From assembly GCA_017618275.1 (NCBI GenBank), contig JAFZUS010000020.1:1-43365 (forward strand): a stretch of DNA of 43,365 bases. Direction: 5' to 3'. The notes beneath the pieces were generated by a model. That model searched no databases, was not told where the DNA came from, and saw only the letters and a list, made by a program, of their open reading frames with translations. A program made the translations under genes and the position numbers. Of the stretch, positions 15,730 through 23,315 are shown piece after piece. How positions within the stretch are numbered: position 1 is the first letter of the stretch; each line of letters begins with the position of its first letter. This DNA comes from Prevotella sp. Its GTDB lineage: Bacteria; Bacteroidota; Bacteroidia; Bacteroidales; Bacteroidaceae.

Positions 15730-16887
15730 TTATTTTGTCGTATCAGTGAACGTTGCCACACGGTTGAAGTCTATCTCATCGAAGAGTTCGTCTGTGGCAC
15801 CCATACCCTGAGTGGTCAAACGGCTGGCAGAAATGCCGTAACGAGTGACAAGCGCATTCTTCACAGAAGCAGCGCGAGCCTCAGACAGTTTCTGGTTCAA
15901 CTCAGGATTACCCTCAGGAGAAGCATAACCCTTGATCAGAATCTGCGACTCCGGGTGATTCTTCATATACTTTGCAATCATAGCCACACTGGCCATCTGG
16001 GCAGCATCCACACTACTCTTTCCCTGACCAAAGATTACCGTAGGCTGAAGCACGTTATTGTTGACCTTTACCACCTTCGTGACATTTGTCACCACCGTCG
16101 GCTTCACATTCTTAGCAACTTCCAAAGAGTCCTCAAGAGTGCCAATCATACGGATTCCCTGAGCGATACGCTTGTCCTTAGCCACCAACTCGCCCTTCAA
16201 CTCATTGATGAATGTATTCAAGTCGTCTATTTCAGTCTGGTCGCGCAGACTTGCAGTCTTGAAATTGTGCGTACCATTACTATTACCGAACTTGTAGTTG
16301 ATACCCACAAACAACTGGATTGCCGCCGTGTTCAGATCATAGTTGCAACGATGATTGACAGTCAGGTCATAACTGATGGCCGGTTCTACATAGAACTGCC
16401 ATGCACGGGCTTTATCCACATTCAGGAGGAAGTCAAGTCCGAACTTTGATGCCAAGCCATTCATCCTCCTATTCACTGCATCAGATACATGTTTCCATCC
16501 CAGACCGCCAAGGGCCACCACCTCAAAAGGACGAGGCTGTCCCGGATAGCCACCAAACCAGTTGCTGAGGTTCAATGTACCAAGGAAATTCAGATTGAAG
16601 CCCTTCAACCTCTTGGCTTGACTGTAATTAAAGTTCTTGTCACGAAGGAACAAATCACCTTCCAAGGCCCAACCTGCGACCGGGGTCCAATAACGCCCGA
16701 CACGAAGGCCGACAGACGGATTCAAAGACCCGCCAAAATCATTGTTGTGGGTGATTTTTGAACTAAGCCCTCCCTTGATTCCAAGGTACCAGTTGTCAGT
16801 GGTCTTGCTGTCTTCAAGCGCTTGCTGTGAATAAGCAGACTGGAATGACAGCAGCGTCACCATCAACATGAAAAGAGTCTTTTTCAT
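15730..16887 (-). CDS. OmpA-family outer-membrane protein
   Basis: The 385-aa protein has a signal peptide (MKKTLFMLMVTLLSFQSAYS, then QQ). An N-terminal beta-barrel-like region of about 170 residues (WYLGIKGGLSSKI, VGLRVGRYWTPVAGWALEGD) follows. A helical linker comes next (about 210-265, DLNTFINELKGELVAKDKRIAQ). The C-terminal OmpA peptidoglycan-binding domain contains ILIKGYASPEGNPELNQKLS and EARAASVKNALVTRYGISAS. It would anchor the outer membrane to peptidoglycan. It starts only 14 bases after the stop of the oxidoreductase gamma gene with an AAGGAA ribosome site and no promoter box, so it is probably the last gene of that operon. Confidence 0.88.
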   Translation of the reverse strand: MKKTLFMLMVTLLSFQSAYSQQALEDSKTTDNWYLGIKGGLSSKITHNNDFGGSLNPSVGLRVGRYWTPVAGWALEGDLFLRDKNFNYSQAKRLKGFNLNFLGTLNLSNWFGGYPGQPRPFEVVALGGLGWKHVSDAVNRRMNGLASKFGLDFLLNVDKARAWQFYVEPAISYDLTVNHRCNYDLNTAAIQLFVGINYKFGNSNGTHNFKTASLRDQTEIDDLNTFINELKGELVAKDKRIAQGIRMIGTLEDSLEVAKNVKPTVVTNVTKVVKVNNNVLQPTVIFGQGKSSVDAAQMASVAMIAKYMKNHPESQILIKGYASPEGNPELNQKLSEARAASVKNALVTRYGISASRLTTQGMGATDELFDEIDFNRVATFTDTTK

Positions 16888-16901
16888 AAATTCCTTATTA
16901 T

Positions 16902-17447
16902 TTATTTGACTTCTTCAATAATCTTAGCACCTTCCTTCAAGGCTTCCATGTTCAAGGGGATGAGGTCGTGATGGCGCTCGGGCAGCGTCTTCTTCAGAGC
17001 CTTCTCCACACCCTTGTCGCTCACGACGGGAGCCACCTTCAGCAGACCGCCAAGTACAATCATGTTAAACACCTTGCCGTTCTTCATCTCAGCAGCCTTG
17101 TCCATAGCGCTGATCTGATAGATGGTAATGTCCTTGCGGGTCGGCGGGTTGATGATGCCGAAGCCATCATAGATCAGGATGCCACCAGGCTTGATCTTCG
17201 GCTCAAACTTCTCCAGTGAAGGCTGGTTCAGTACGACAGCAATGTCGTACTTGCTGAGGATGGGCGAAGAGATACGCTCGTCGCTGACGATGACTGTTAC
17301 GTTGGCTGTACCACCACGCTGCTCAGGACCGTAGGCAGGCATCCAGGTCACCTCCTTATCCTCCATCAGTCCACTATAGGCCAAGATCTTACCCATCGAG
17401 AGCACACCCTGACCTCCGAAACCACTGATAATTATTTCCTTTTTCAT
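16902..17447 (-). CDS. 2-oxoacid:ferredoxin oxidoreductase, gamma subunit
   Basis: The 181-aa protein opens with EIIISGFGGQGVLSMGKILA and has MPAYGPEQRGGTANVTVIVS, the hallmarks of the POR/KOR gamma domain (PF01558). This subunit completes the CoA-binding site of the complex. It overlaps the upstream beta subunit by 4 bases (ATGA). With the neighbouring ferredoxin, alpha and beta genes it makes the four-part Vor/Kor enzyme that oxidises 2-oxoacids to acyl-CoA with ferredoxin, or runs in reverse. Substrate cannot be fixed from sequence; 3-methyl-2-oxobutanoate is the usual label for this Bacteroidales operon. Confidence 0.9.
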   Translation of the reverse strand: MKKEIIISGFGGQGVLSMGKILAYSGLMEDKEVTWMPAYGPEQRGGTANVTVIVSDERISSPILSKYDIAVVLNQPSLEKFEPKIKPGGILIYDGFGIINPPTRKDITIYQISAMDKAAEMKNGKVFNMIVLGGLLKVAPVVSDKGVEKALKKTLPERHHDLIPLNMEALKEGAKIIEEVK

Positions 17448-18214
17448 TTGTCTGTCGTATCTTTTAAGTCACCTTTGGGATAGAAGGCGAACATATTCTC
17501 CTTCATCCATTCATTTGCCTTAGCAGGAGAGAGTTTCCAACCACTGTTACAGGTAGAGACAAACTCCACGAGTGAACTACCCTTACCTGCCATCGAAGCC
17601 TCGAAAGCCTTGCGCAGGGCCTTCTTCGCCTTCAGGATAGAAGCCACGCTCTCGACACTCTGACGAGTGACGTAGCAGGTACCTTCCAAACCGGCAGCGA
17701 TATCAGCCATCTTCAGGGGATAGCCATGCAACTGCGGATCACGGCCATAAGGACAAGTAGAGGTTTTCTGACCAATCAGCGTCGTAGGAGCCATCTGACC
17801 GCCCGTCATGCCATAAATGGCATTGTTGACGAAGATAATCACGATGTTCTCGCCACGGTTCAAGGCGTGGATGGTCTCACAAGTACCGATACAGGCGAGG
17901 TCGCCGTCACCCTGATAGGTGAACACCAGACGGTCAGGCCAGCAACGCTTGATACCCGTTGCAATAGCGGGCGCACGTCCGTGGGCAGCCTCCTGCCAGT
18001 CGATGTCAATATAATCATAGGCAAACACGGCGCAACCCACAGGGCTCACGCCTACGGCCTTGTCTTCCATACCCATTTCCTCAATGACTTCGGCAATGAG
18101 TTTATGCACCACACCGTGACTACAACCCGGGCAGTAGTGCATATTTTTGTCGTTCATCAGCGTCGGCTTCTTGCAGACAATGTTCTCTGGTAAAACTATT
18201 TGATTTCTATCCAT
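17444..18214 (-). CDS. 2-oxoacid:ferredoxin oxidoreductase, beta (TPP-binding) subunit
   Basis: The 256-aa subunit has CPGCSHGVVHKLIAEVIEEM near the start. The thiamine-pyrophosphate motif is GDGDLACIGTCETIHALNRG, followed by NNAIYGMTGGQMAPTT. These match the TPP_enzyme_C domain of KorB/VorA-type subunits. It follows the alpha subunit gene across a 56-base spacer that contains a CCTAGG repeat array, and overlaps the gamma gene by 4 bases. It holds the catalytic cofactor of the complex. Confidence 0.9.
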   Translation of the reverse strand: MDRNQIVLPENIVCKKPTLMNDKNMHYCPGCSHGVVHKLIAEVIEEMGMEDKAVGVSPVGCAVFAYDYIDIDWQEAAHGRAPAIATGIKRCWPDRLVFTYQGDGDLACIGTCETIHALNRGENIVIIFVNNAIYGMTGGQMAPTTLIGQKTSTCPYGRDPQLHGYPLKMADIAAGLEGTCYVTRQSVESVASILKAKKALRKAFEASMAGKGSSLVEFVSTCNSGWKLSPAKANEWMKENMFAFYPKGDLKDTTDK

Positions 18215-18230
18215 AATTCTTTTCTTTTTT

Positions 18231-18274
18231 CTAGGTATTCCTAGGAGGGCCTAGGCTATCCTAGGTTTTCCTAG
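18231..18274. repeat. Period-10 CCTAGG tandem array inside the oxidoreductase operon
   Basis: CTAGG begins at 18231, 18241, 18251 and 18261, each unit ten bases long, with CTAG again at 18271. Like the array at 13419-13482, it begins over the stop codon of the upstream gene and ends shortly before the next start. Confidence 0.85.
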
Positions 18275-19350
18275 AATAATTTCTTTTTTAAAGCCTCGAC
18301 GATTTCTTCCGGCTCAGGGACAATACCGCCCAGACGACCGAACTGCTCTACAGGGATGGCACCGTTCACGGCGAGGCGCACATCCTGAACCATCTGTCCG
18401 GCGTTGATCTCAGCCACAAGGATACCCTTCTTGCCCTTTGCCAACTGGGCAATCTCCTTTGTGGGGAACGGCCACAGCGTGATCGGACGGAACAAACCCA
18501 CCTTGATACCCTCTTCACGGGCAATCTCGATGGCTTTCTCACCGATACGGGCGGCAGAGCCAAAGGCCACAATCACATATTCTGCATCGTCGCAGTGCTG
18601 GGTCTCGTAGCGAACCTCGTTCTCACGGATCTTCGCATACTTTTCCTGCAAGGCGATATTACGGGCCTCCATAGCCTCCGGCTTTAGTTCGAGCGAGGTA
18701 ATCACCACACGCTTGCGATCCTTCGGTTTACCGGTCGATGCCCAGAGACACTGTGCAATCACCTCCTCGTCGGTACGACGGGGCTTAAACGGGGGCAGCA
18801 CCACCTTCTCCATCATCTGACCGATCACACCGTCAGAGAGGATCATGGCAGGATTACGATACTTGAAGGCCAGTTCGAAGGCCAGATCGACAAAGTCGGC
18901 CATCTCCTGCACAGAAGCGGGAGCCAGCACGATCACATTATAGTCGCCGTTACCACCGCCACGGGTAGCCTGGAAATAGTCACCCTGTGAAGGTTGGATG
19001 GTTCCCAGACCGGGACCGCCACGCTGCACATTGACAAACACGCCCGGCAACTCGGCACCGGCCATATAAGTGATACCTTCCTGCATCAGGGCGATACCAG
19101 GAGAACTTGACGAGGTCATGGCACGCTTACCGGCTCCGGCAGCGCCATAGACCATATAGATAGAAGCCAACTCACTCTCAGCCTGCACCACCTGCATACC
19201 GGTGGTCTCCCAGGGCTTCAACTCAGCCAGCGTCTCAATCACTTCACTCTGCGGAGTAATAGGATAGCCGAAATAGCCGTCGCATCCGCAACGAATAGCA
19301 GCGTGGGCAATCGCCTCGTTACCTTTCATCAATACAACTTCTTTTTCCAT
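18271..19350 (-). CDS. vorB: 2-oxoacid:ferredoxin oxidoreductase, alpha subunit (VorB type)
   Basis: The 359-aa subunit starts with VLMKGNEAIAHAAIRCGCDG and YFGYPITPQSEVIETLAEL, the pyrimidine-binding domain of POR-family alpha subunits. GKRAMTSSSSPGIALMQEG and RGGPGLGTIQPSQGD are conserved family motifs. The C-terminal transketolase-like domain runs VIVAFGSAARIGEKAIEIA to GRLGGIVPEPEEIVEAL. It lies 3 bases after the ferredoxin gene. The gene symbol follows the common Bacteroidales naming (3-methyl-2-oxobutanoate dehydrogenase subunit VorB) and does not prove the substrate. Confidence 0.88.
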   Translation of the reverse strand: MEKEVVLMKGNEAIAHAAIRCGCDGYFGYPITPQSEVIETLAELKPWETTGMQVVQAESELASIYMVYGAAGAGKRAMTSSSSPGIALMQEGITYMAGAELPGVFVNVQRGGPGLGTIQPSQGDYFQATRGGGNGDYNVIVLAPASVQEMADFVDLAFELAFKYRNPAMILSDGVIGQMMEKVVLPPFKPRRTDEEVIAQCLWASTGKPKDRKRVVITSLELKPEAMEARNIALQEKYAKIRENEVRYETQHCDDAEYVIVAFGSAARIGEKAIEIAREEGIKVGLFRPITLWPFPTKEIAQLAKGKKGILVAEINAGQMVQDVRLAVNGAIPVEQFGRLGGIVPEPEEIVEALKKKLF

Positions 19351-19353
19351 ACC

Positions 19354-19584
19354 TTACTCCTCCACTTTTTTACGATACACTGTGATACATCCGTCGGGGC
19401 AGACTATACCGCACGAGGCACAGCCCACACAGGCCTCCTCGTTGACAGCCTCCACATACGGGTAACCGTGCAGATTCACTTTGTTGGCCAGTGCGATGAC
19501 CTTCTGAGGACAGGCAATGATGCACAACTGGCATCCCTTGCATCTCTCAGTGTTCACCACAATAGCACCTTTCATTTTTGCCAT
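19354..19584 (-). CDS. 4Fe-4S ferredoxin-type subunit of the 2-oxoacid oxidoreductase
   Basis: This 76-aa protein carries two 4Fe-4S motifs, CKGCQLCIIACP and CVGCASCGIVCP, each with the CxxCxxCxxxCP pattern, separated by about 30 residues. It is the delta subunit that passes electrons from the TPP centre to ferredoxin. It is the first gene of the operon, preceded by a consensus promoter, and its stop lies 3 bases before the alpha subunit start. Confidence 0.93.
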   Translation of the reverse strand: MAKMKGAIVVNTERCKGCQLCIIACPQKVIALANKVNLHGYPYVEAVNEEACVGCASCGIVCPDGCITVYRKKVEE

Positions 19585-19595
19585 ATTATCCTGTT

Positions 19596-19609
19596 ATTAA
19601 TGCATTAAT
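19596..19609. promoter_or_regulatory. 14-base perfect palindrome in the leader of the oxidoreductase operon
   Basis: ATTAATGCATTAAT is a perfect palindrome between the promoter and the ferredoxin ATG. It could be a regulator site or a chance AT-rich palindrome. Confidence 0.3.
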
Positions 19610-19624
19610 TTCTGAAATTGGCTG

Positions 19625-19656
19625 CAAAGGTACTAATAAGTGAACGAAAAACCAAA
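19625..19656 (-). promoter_or_regulatory. Promoter of the 2-oxoacid oxidoreductase operon
   Basis: Minus strand TTTG (19656-19653), 20-base spacer, TACCTTTG (19632-19625) followed by CAGCC; a full Bacteroidetes promoter, 40 bases before the ferredoxin ATG. Confidence 0.85.
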
Positions 19657-19739
19657 GAAAACCGATGAAAAGTTGCAAAAAACAAATTATTCTTGTATTT
19701 CACCAAGGCCAGGTAAAGGGTTAATACCCAGCGATGGCA

Positions 19740-22250
19740 TCAAAGATGAATGTTCACGTCGAGGCCGAACTGGAGAGGGTTGGCCCGTTGTGCAAAGTAG
19801 CGGGTACCACCGGCGGCTGACGACTGGACAGCGAAGGTGTTGTACTTCGTGTCAGTGAGGTTGCGACCCCAAAGGGTGACGATGACAGGACCGAAGTCGT
19901 AGTCGGCATGGGCTCCAAGGGTGGCATATAGTTTCTGATAGTAAGTGTTGGCCTCATCCCACCAGATCTTGCCCTGACCTGCGACATTGGCTCCGATGGT
20001 GAACTTGCCGATATGCCAGTCGGCCATAGCACTAAACGTATGCTGAGGCACAAAGGGAACGTAGTTATCCTTATAGTCAAAATGAATCGGCATTCTGGAG
20101 GTGTTTCCTGGATTGTCGTATTCATCATATTCATCGAATTTGGCACTGGTGAAAGCGTAGGTAATGCCCCAGTCGAGGGCATTATCGGCAACCTTCCCAC
20201 GCAGAGCAAGTTCAGCACCGAGGGAGTGACTCTTGCCCGCATTCACCATGATACGGCCGTAGTTGCTGTTGGGCTCCATGATGGAGAGTTGCTGGTTGCG
20301 TATCTGCATGTAGTAGATGGCAAGGTCGAAGTGAGTGCTGCCGCCAAAGAGGTTCAGGTGGGTACCAATCTCGTAGTTCCACGACTCCTCAGGCTTATAG
20401 GCGATAGTCTCCTCAATGGCATCGTAGTCAGCAGCAGTATGTTCCACATCGTAGTCGCCCTGCATGGCTTTCTGCTGGTTTGCATTGAGGTCTGTCTGCA
20501 GGATGTCACTGAACATCTGGATGTTGTACCCACCGGTGCGATAGCCTTTCGACACGAGGGCATAGACATTACCAATATTCTTATCGAAACTATAGGTGAG
20601 TCCCAACTTCGGCAGCAACTGGGTATATGTCTTCTGACGGCTGTCGATGACGTGCGAGGTAAGGTGGTAGGTGGCCTGACGCTCTGCGGTTCCACCCGTC
20701 ATGTTCATATAAGCAAGGGCATCGTACTCAATCTTGACCTTATCAACGTTGAAGCGCAAGCCGAGAGTAATCTTAAAACGGTCGCCTAAGAGGATGTTCG
20801 ACTCGTGGAAGGCGGCAAAGTTCATTGAAGGAGTCTTAAAGGACTCAGGCACAGCCATCTCGGCACTCATTGAGACACCGCCGATGGCTGCCTCTACGGC
20901 CTTCTCAGCAGCAGCCTGTGCCGACTTCTCGGCAGCGGCCTGTGCAGCCGCCTCAGGCATACCCTGAGCCAACATCTGTTCAAGCATCTGGTTGTACATC
21001 TGCTGATACATACGCGGGTACATCGACTGGCGCATGGCTCCCTGCATGGCATTAGTGATAGCCGTACCGATGGGACCGGTAATGGCATCACCGAAATAGA
21101 CGGGCGCATCTGTACGGAGCCACTGGTACGAACCGAAGAGTCCGCTGGCATGCTGCCAGTTGCTCTTGTCATGAGAGCGGAGCACAAACTCCTGAGTGAG
21201 AGCATTCATCTTCTGACGCTGTTCAAGACGCAGATAGTCGGGAGCCATATAGTCCTGATCCATCAGCATCCGGTCTTGCAGGAACTGGTAACTGGTGGTA
21301 GAGGTGAAGAGGAGTTTTTCTGTGTTGTAACTGATATTCAGGCCTGTGTTGAGCATGTTACGTTTGTAGCCGTTCATGATGGTCGTGGCAGGGGCTTCGA
21401 CATGACTGCAGGAAGGATCGGTAAGGAATTCCATGCCGTAGCCATCGCCCACTTCTTGGATCTCGCCATAACCAAAACCGTTCTGCGAAACCCACTGGTA
21501 ATCAGCCGTCCAGTCGAAAGTGAGTTTCTGATTCGGATGGAAAATGAGGCGCGCCTTACCACCCGCCTCCAGGCTCTTGTCGTTCTTCTCGTCGAACTGC
21601 GTATTGTTGATAAATCCCTTCAATCCGTTGTAGAAACCAGCCACCGTAAAGGCGAGTATCTCGCTGGGGCGATGGTAATGGGCCACCTCGACATTGCGGT
21701 AGAGGCCGTTGCCGATGCCCAAGCGGATGTCAGTTCCCTGGTAATTCATCGGGTTCTTGGAGTAGACGCGCACCAAACCGCCCTCGGTGTTCTGTCCGTA
21801 GAGCGTACCCTGAGGGCCACGCAGGACATCCACACGGTCCAACATATAGAAATGGTTGTTAAAGGCTGATTTCGACATAAGGGGGATGTTGTCATAATAG
21901 ACTCCCACGGCGGGATTGTTGATACGTGACCCGATGCCACGCACATACATCGACGAAGTGAGCCGCGAACCATAGGCCGGCATCACAAATGAAGGTACGT
22001 ACTGAGAGAGTTGGCTCAGGTCGTGAACATTCAACTGCTGCATCTGTTCACTGCCAAACACGCTACTACTCAGGGGCTGCAGGCGCAGGCGTACCTGTTC
22101 CTTAGGCTGAGCCACAATAGTCACTTCATCGAGATCGACCACACGGCTAGTGTCAGCAATCGCCTCGTCACTGGGATTCACAAGCGTAGAGCCGGCAGCC
22201 ATCAACTGGCAGCCCATTGCCCAAAACAAAATTATAATCTTTTTCATCAT
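19740..22250 (-). CDS. TonB-dependent outer-membrane receptor
   Basis: The 836-aa protein has a signal peptide (residues 1-19) and then a plug domain: VVDLDEVTIVAQPKEQVRLR, YVRGIGSRINNPAVGVYYDN and LDRVDVLRGPQGTLYGQNTE. The rest is a 22-stranded-type barrel ending in ...LQFGLDVNIHL with the usual terminal aromatic/hydrophobic strand. It lacks the long CarboxypepD_reg N-terminus of SusC and no SusD gene is adjacent, so a siderophore, cobalamin or other small-ligand receptor is likelier than a glycan one. Unusual is a Met/Gln/Ala-rich segment at residues about 390-465 (MYPRMYQQMYNQMLEQML, then PEAAAQAAAEKSAQAAAEKA), probably an extracellular loop. Confidence 0.9.
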   Translation of the reverse strand: MMKKIIILFWAMGCQLMAAGSTLVNPSDEAIADTSRVVDLDEVTIVAQPKEQVRLRLQPLSSSVFGSEQMQQLNVHDLSQLSQYVPSFVMPAYGSRLTSSMYVRGIGSRINNPAVGVYYDNIPLMSKSAFNNHFYMLDRVDVLRGPQGTLYGQNTEGGLVRVYSKNPMNYQGTDIRLGIGNGLYRNVEVAHYHRPSEILAFTVAGFYNGLKGFINNTQFDEKNDKSLEAGGKARLIFHPNQKLTFDWTADYQWVSQNGFGYGEIQEVGDGYGMEFLTDPSCSHVEAPATTIMNGYKRNMLNTGLNISYNTEKLLFTSTTSYQFLQDRMLMDQDYMAPDYLRLEQRQKMNALTQEFVLRSHDKSNWQHASGLFGSYQWLRTDAPVYFGDAITGPIGTAITNAMQGAMRQSMYPRMYQQMYNQMLEQMLAQGMPEAAAQAAAEKSAQAAAEKAVEAAIGGVSMSAEMAVPESFKTPSMNFAAFHESNILLGDRFKITLGLRFNVDKVKIEYDALAYMNMTGGTAERQATYHLTSHVIDSRQKTYTQLLPKLGLTYSFDKNIGNVYALVSKGYRTGGYNIQMFSDILQTDLNANQQKAMQGDYDVEHTAADYDAIEETIAYKPEESWNYEIGTHLNLFGGSTHFDLAIYYMQIRNQQLSIMEPNSNYGRIMVNAGKSHSLGAELALRGKVADNALDWGITYAFTSAKFDEYDEYDNPGNTSRMPIHFDYKDNYVPFVPQHTFSAMADWHIGKFTIGANVAGQGKIWWDEANTYYQKLYATLGAHADYDFGPVIVTLWGRNLTDTKYNTFAVQSSAAGGTRYFAQRANPLQFGLDVNIHL

Positions 22251-22293
22251 CGTTCATTTTACCGACTCGCAGCCGGTGTCTCAATTTCGGCTG

Positions 22294-22324
22294 CAAAGGT
22301 ACGGCTTTTTCCTGAGCCGTGCAA
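22294..22324 (-). promoter_or_regulatory. Promoter of the TonB receptor with an inverted repeat in the spacer
   Basis: Minus strand TTG (22324-22322), 20-base spacer, TACCTTTG (22301-22294). The spacer is almost entirely the inverted repeat ACGGCT-cctgagga-type loop-AGCCGT (22301-22320), which could be an operator or the terminator stem of the upstream membrane-protein gene. Confidence 0.75.
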
Positions 22325-22331
22325 TCCTCAT

Positions 22332-23315
22332 TTATAAGGATTTTTGCAGGGAGAGACGGTATAAAGCGAACACAAAGTAGGCAATCAGTAACGGATAACC
22401 TATATAATATAAGGTGGTAAGACTGAAGATGACATAATCGACAGCACAGACAGCCGCCAGACCTCCGAGATAAAGGATAACCTGACCCAACGACAGACGG
22501 TGGCGCACATCGTCGATAGTGGCAATAGCCACGATAACGATGGCCCAGACAGAGGTGATGAAGAGTCCGAGGTGCCAAGGCAGGACGAAGGGATTGAGCG
22601 AAGGATGATAGTAGAAGTGACGCCACGACTCTGGGGCAAAGAGTTGGATGCTACTATAAAGCACTGCCGAAGAAGCGACCAACAGACAGAGCAGTGTGGG
22701 ATAGAACGAGGGGATATCGTTGAAGTGAACGATTTTTGCTCCCTTGCGCATCAGACGACGCAGGCCATAGGCTCCCCCCACCAACACACAGATACCCAGG
22801 AAGATGAGCAGGTGGGAGTCGGAGAAGAAATCGATGAACTGGCTGATCGGATCGTCGGGTGACACATTAGCCAGCAAATCGGACTCATGCACCCATCCAA
22901 AGGTGTGTTGGTCACGAGCCACCTTCACCCACACAGAATCGATGGAGTCGGCAGGCACGGTCTTGATGTCTGCCACCACCAGATGGTCGTGCCTGCGAAG
23001 GATGATGGTATCGACCATCGACAGCATCGGCATGGTGACATCACCAGCCTGAAACTCTGCAGAGAGGATCTCCGGCACGGACATCATCTCCTGCTGCTGT
23101 TCTAATACGGGGAGAGAGTCCTTGCTCACCACGAAGTTGTAGCCCTGCGTATAGTGGTGGGTGGTATAGAAGGAGATGGAGTCGAGTTGCTGTTCCGTCA
23201 AGTCCCAGGCATCAGGTGTCAGAGGACCCTGATTGTAACACGCTATGCTAAATAATAAGTGATAAATAATAAATAACAAACTTATCACTAACTGCTTAAT
23301 CCTCCGCATAGACAT
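22332..23315 (-). CDS. Membrane protein with SH3-like extracytoplasmic domain
   Basis: The 327-aa protein begins with a hydrophobic signal (VISLLFIIYHLLFSIAC) whose SIAC could be a lipobox. An extracytoplasmic stretch holds an SH3-like segment (DSIDSVWVKVARDQHTFGWV, then HESDLLANVS). About five membrane helices follow from residue 172 to the end (LLIFLGICVLVGGAYGL, LLCLLVASSAVLYSSI, WHLGLFITSVWAIVIVAIAT, LGQVILYLGGLAAVCAV, IGYPLLIAYFVFAL). The start overlaps the end of the U32 peptidase gene by 20 bases. The signal peptide is encoded by a TTATTTAT-type near-palindrome. I do not recognise a function; the coupling suggests co-expression with the peptidase and metA. Confidence 0.7.
   Translation of the reverse strand: MSMRRIKQLVISLLFIIYHLLFSIACYNQGPLTPDAWDLTEQQLDSISFYTTHHYTQGYNFVVSKDSLPVLEQQQEMMSVPEILSAEFQAGDVTMPMLSMVDTIILRRHDHLVVADIKTVPADSIDSVWVKVARDQHTFGWVHESDLLANVSPDDPISQFIDFFSDSHLLIFLGICVLVGGAYGLRRLMRKGAKIVHFNDIPSFYPTLLCLLVASSAVLYSSIQLFAPESWRHFYYHPSLNPFVLPWHLGLFITSVWAIVIVAIATIDDVRHRLSLGQVILYLGGLAAVCAVDYVIFSLTTLYYIGYPLLIAYFVFALYRLSLQKSL

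Noticed and set aside
19740-22250. SusC/SusD glycan-uptake locus
   Set aside because: No SusD gene is adjacent, and the receptor lacks the N-terminal carboxypeptidase-like extension typical of SusC.
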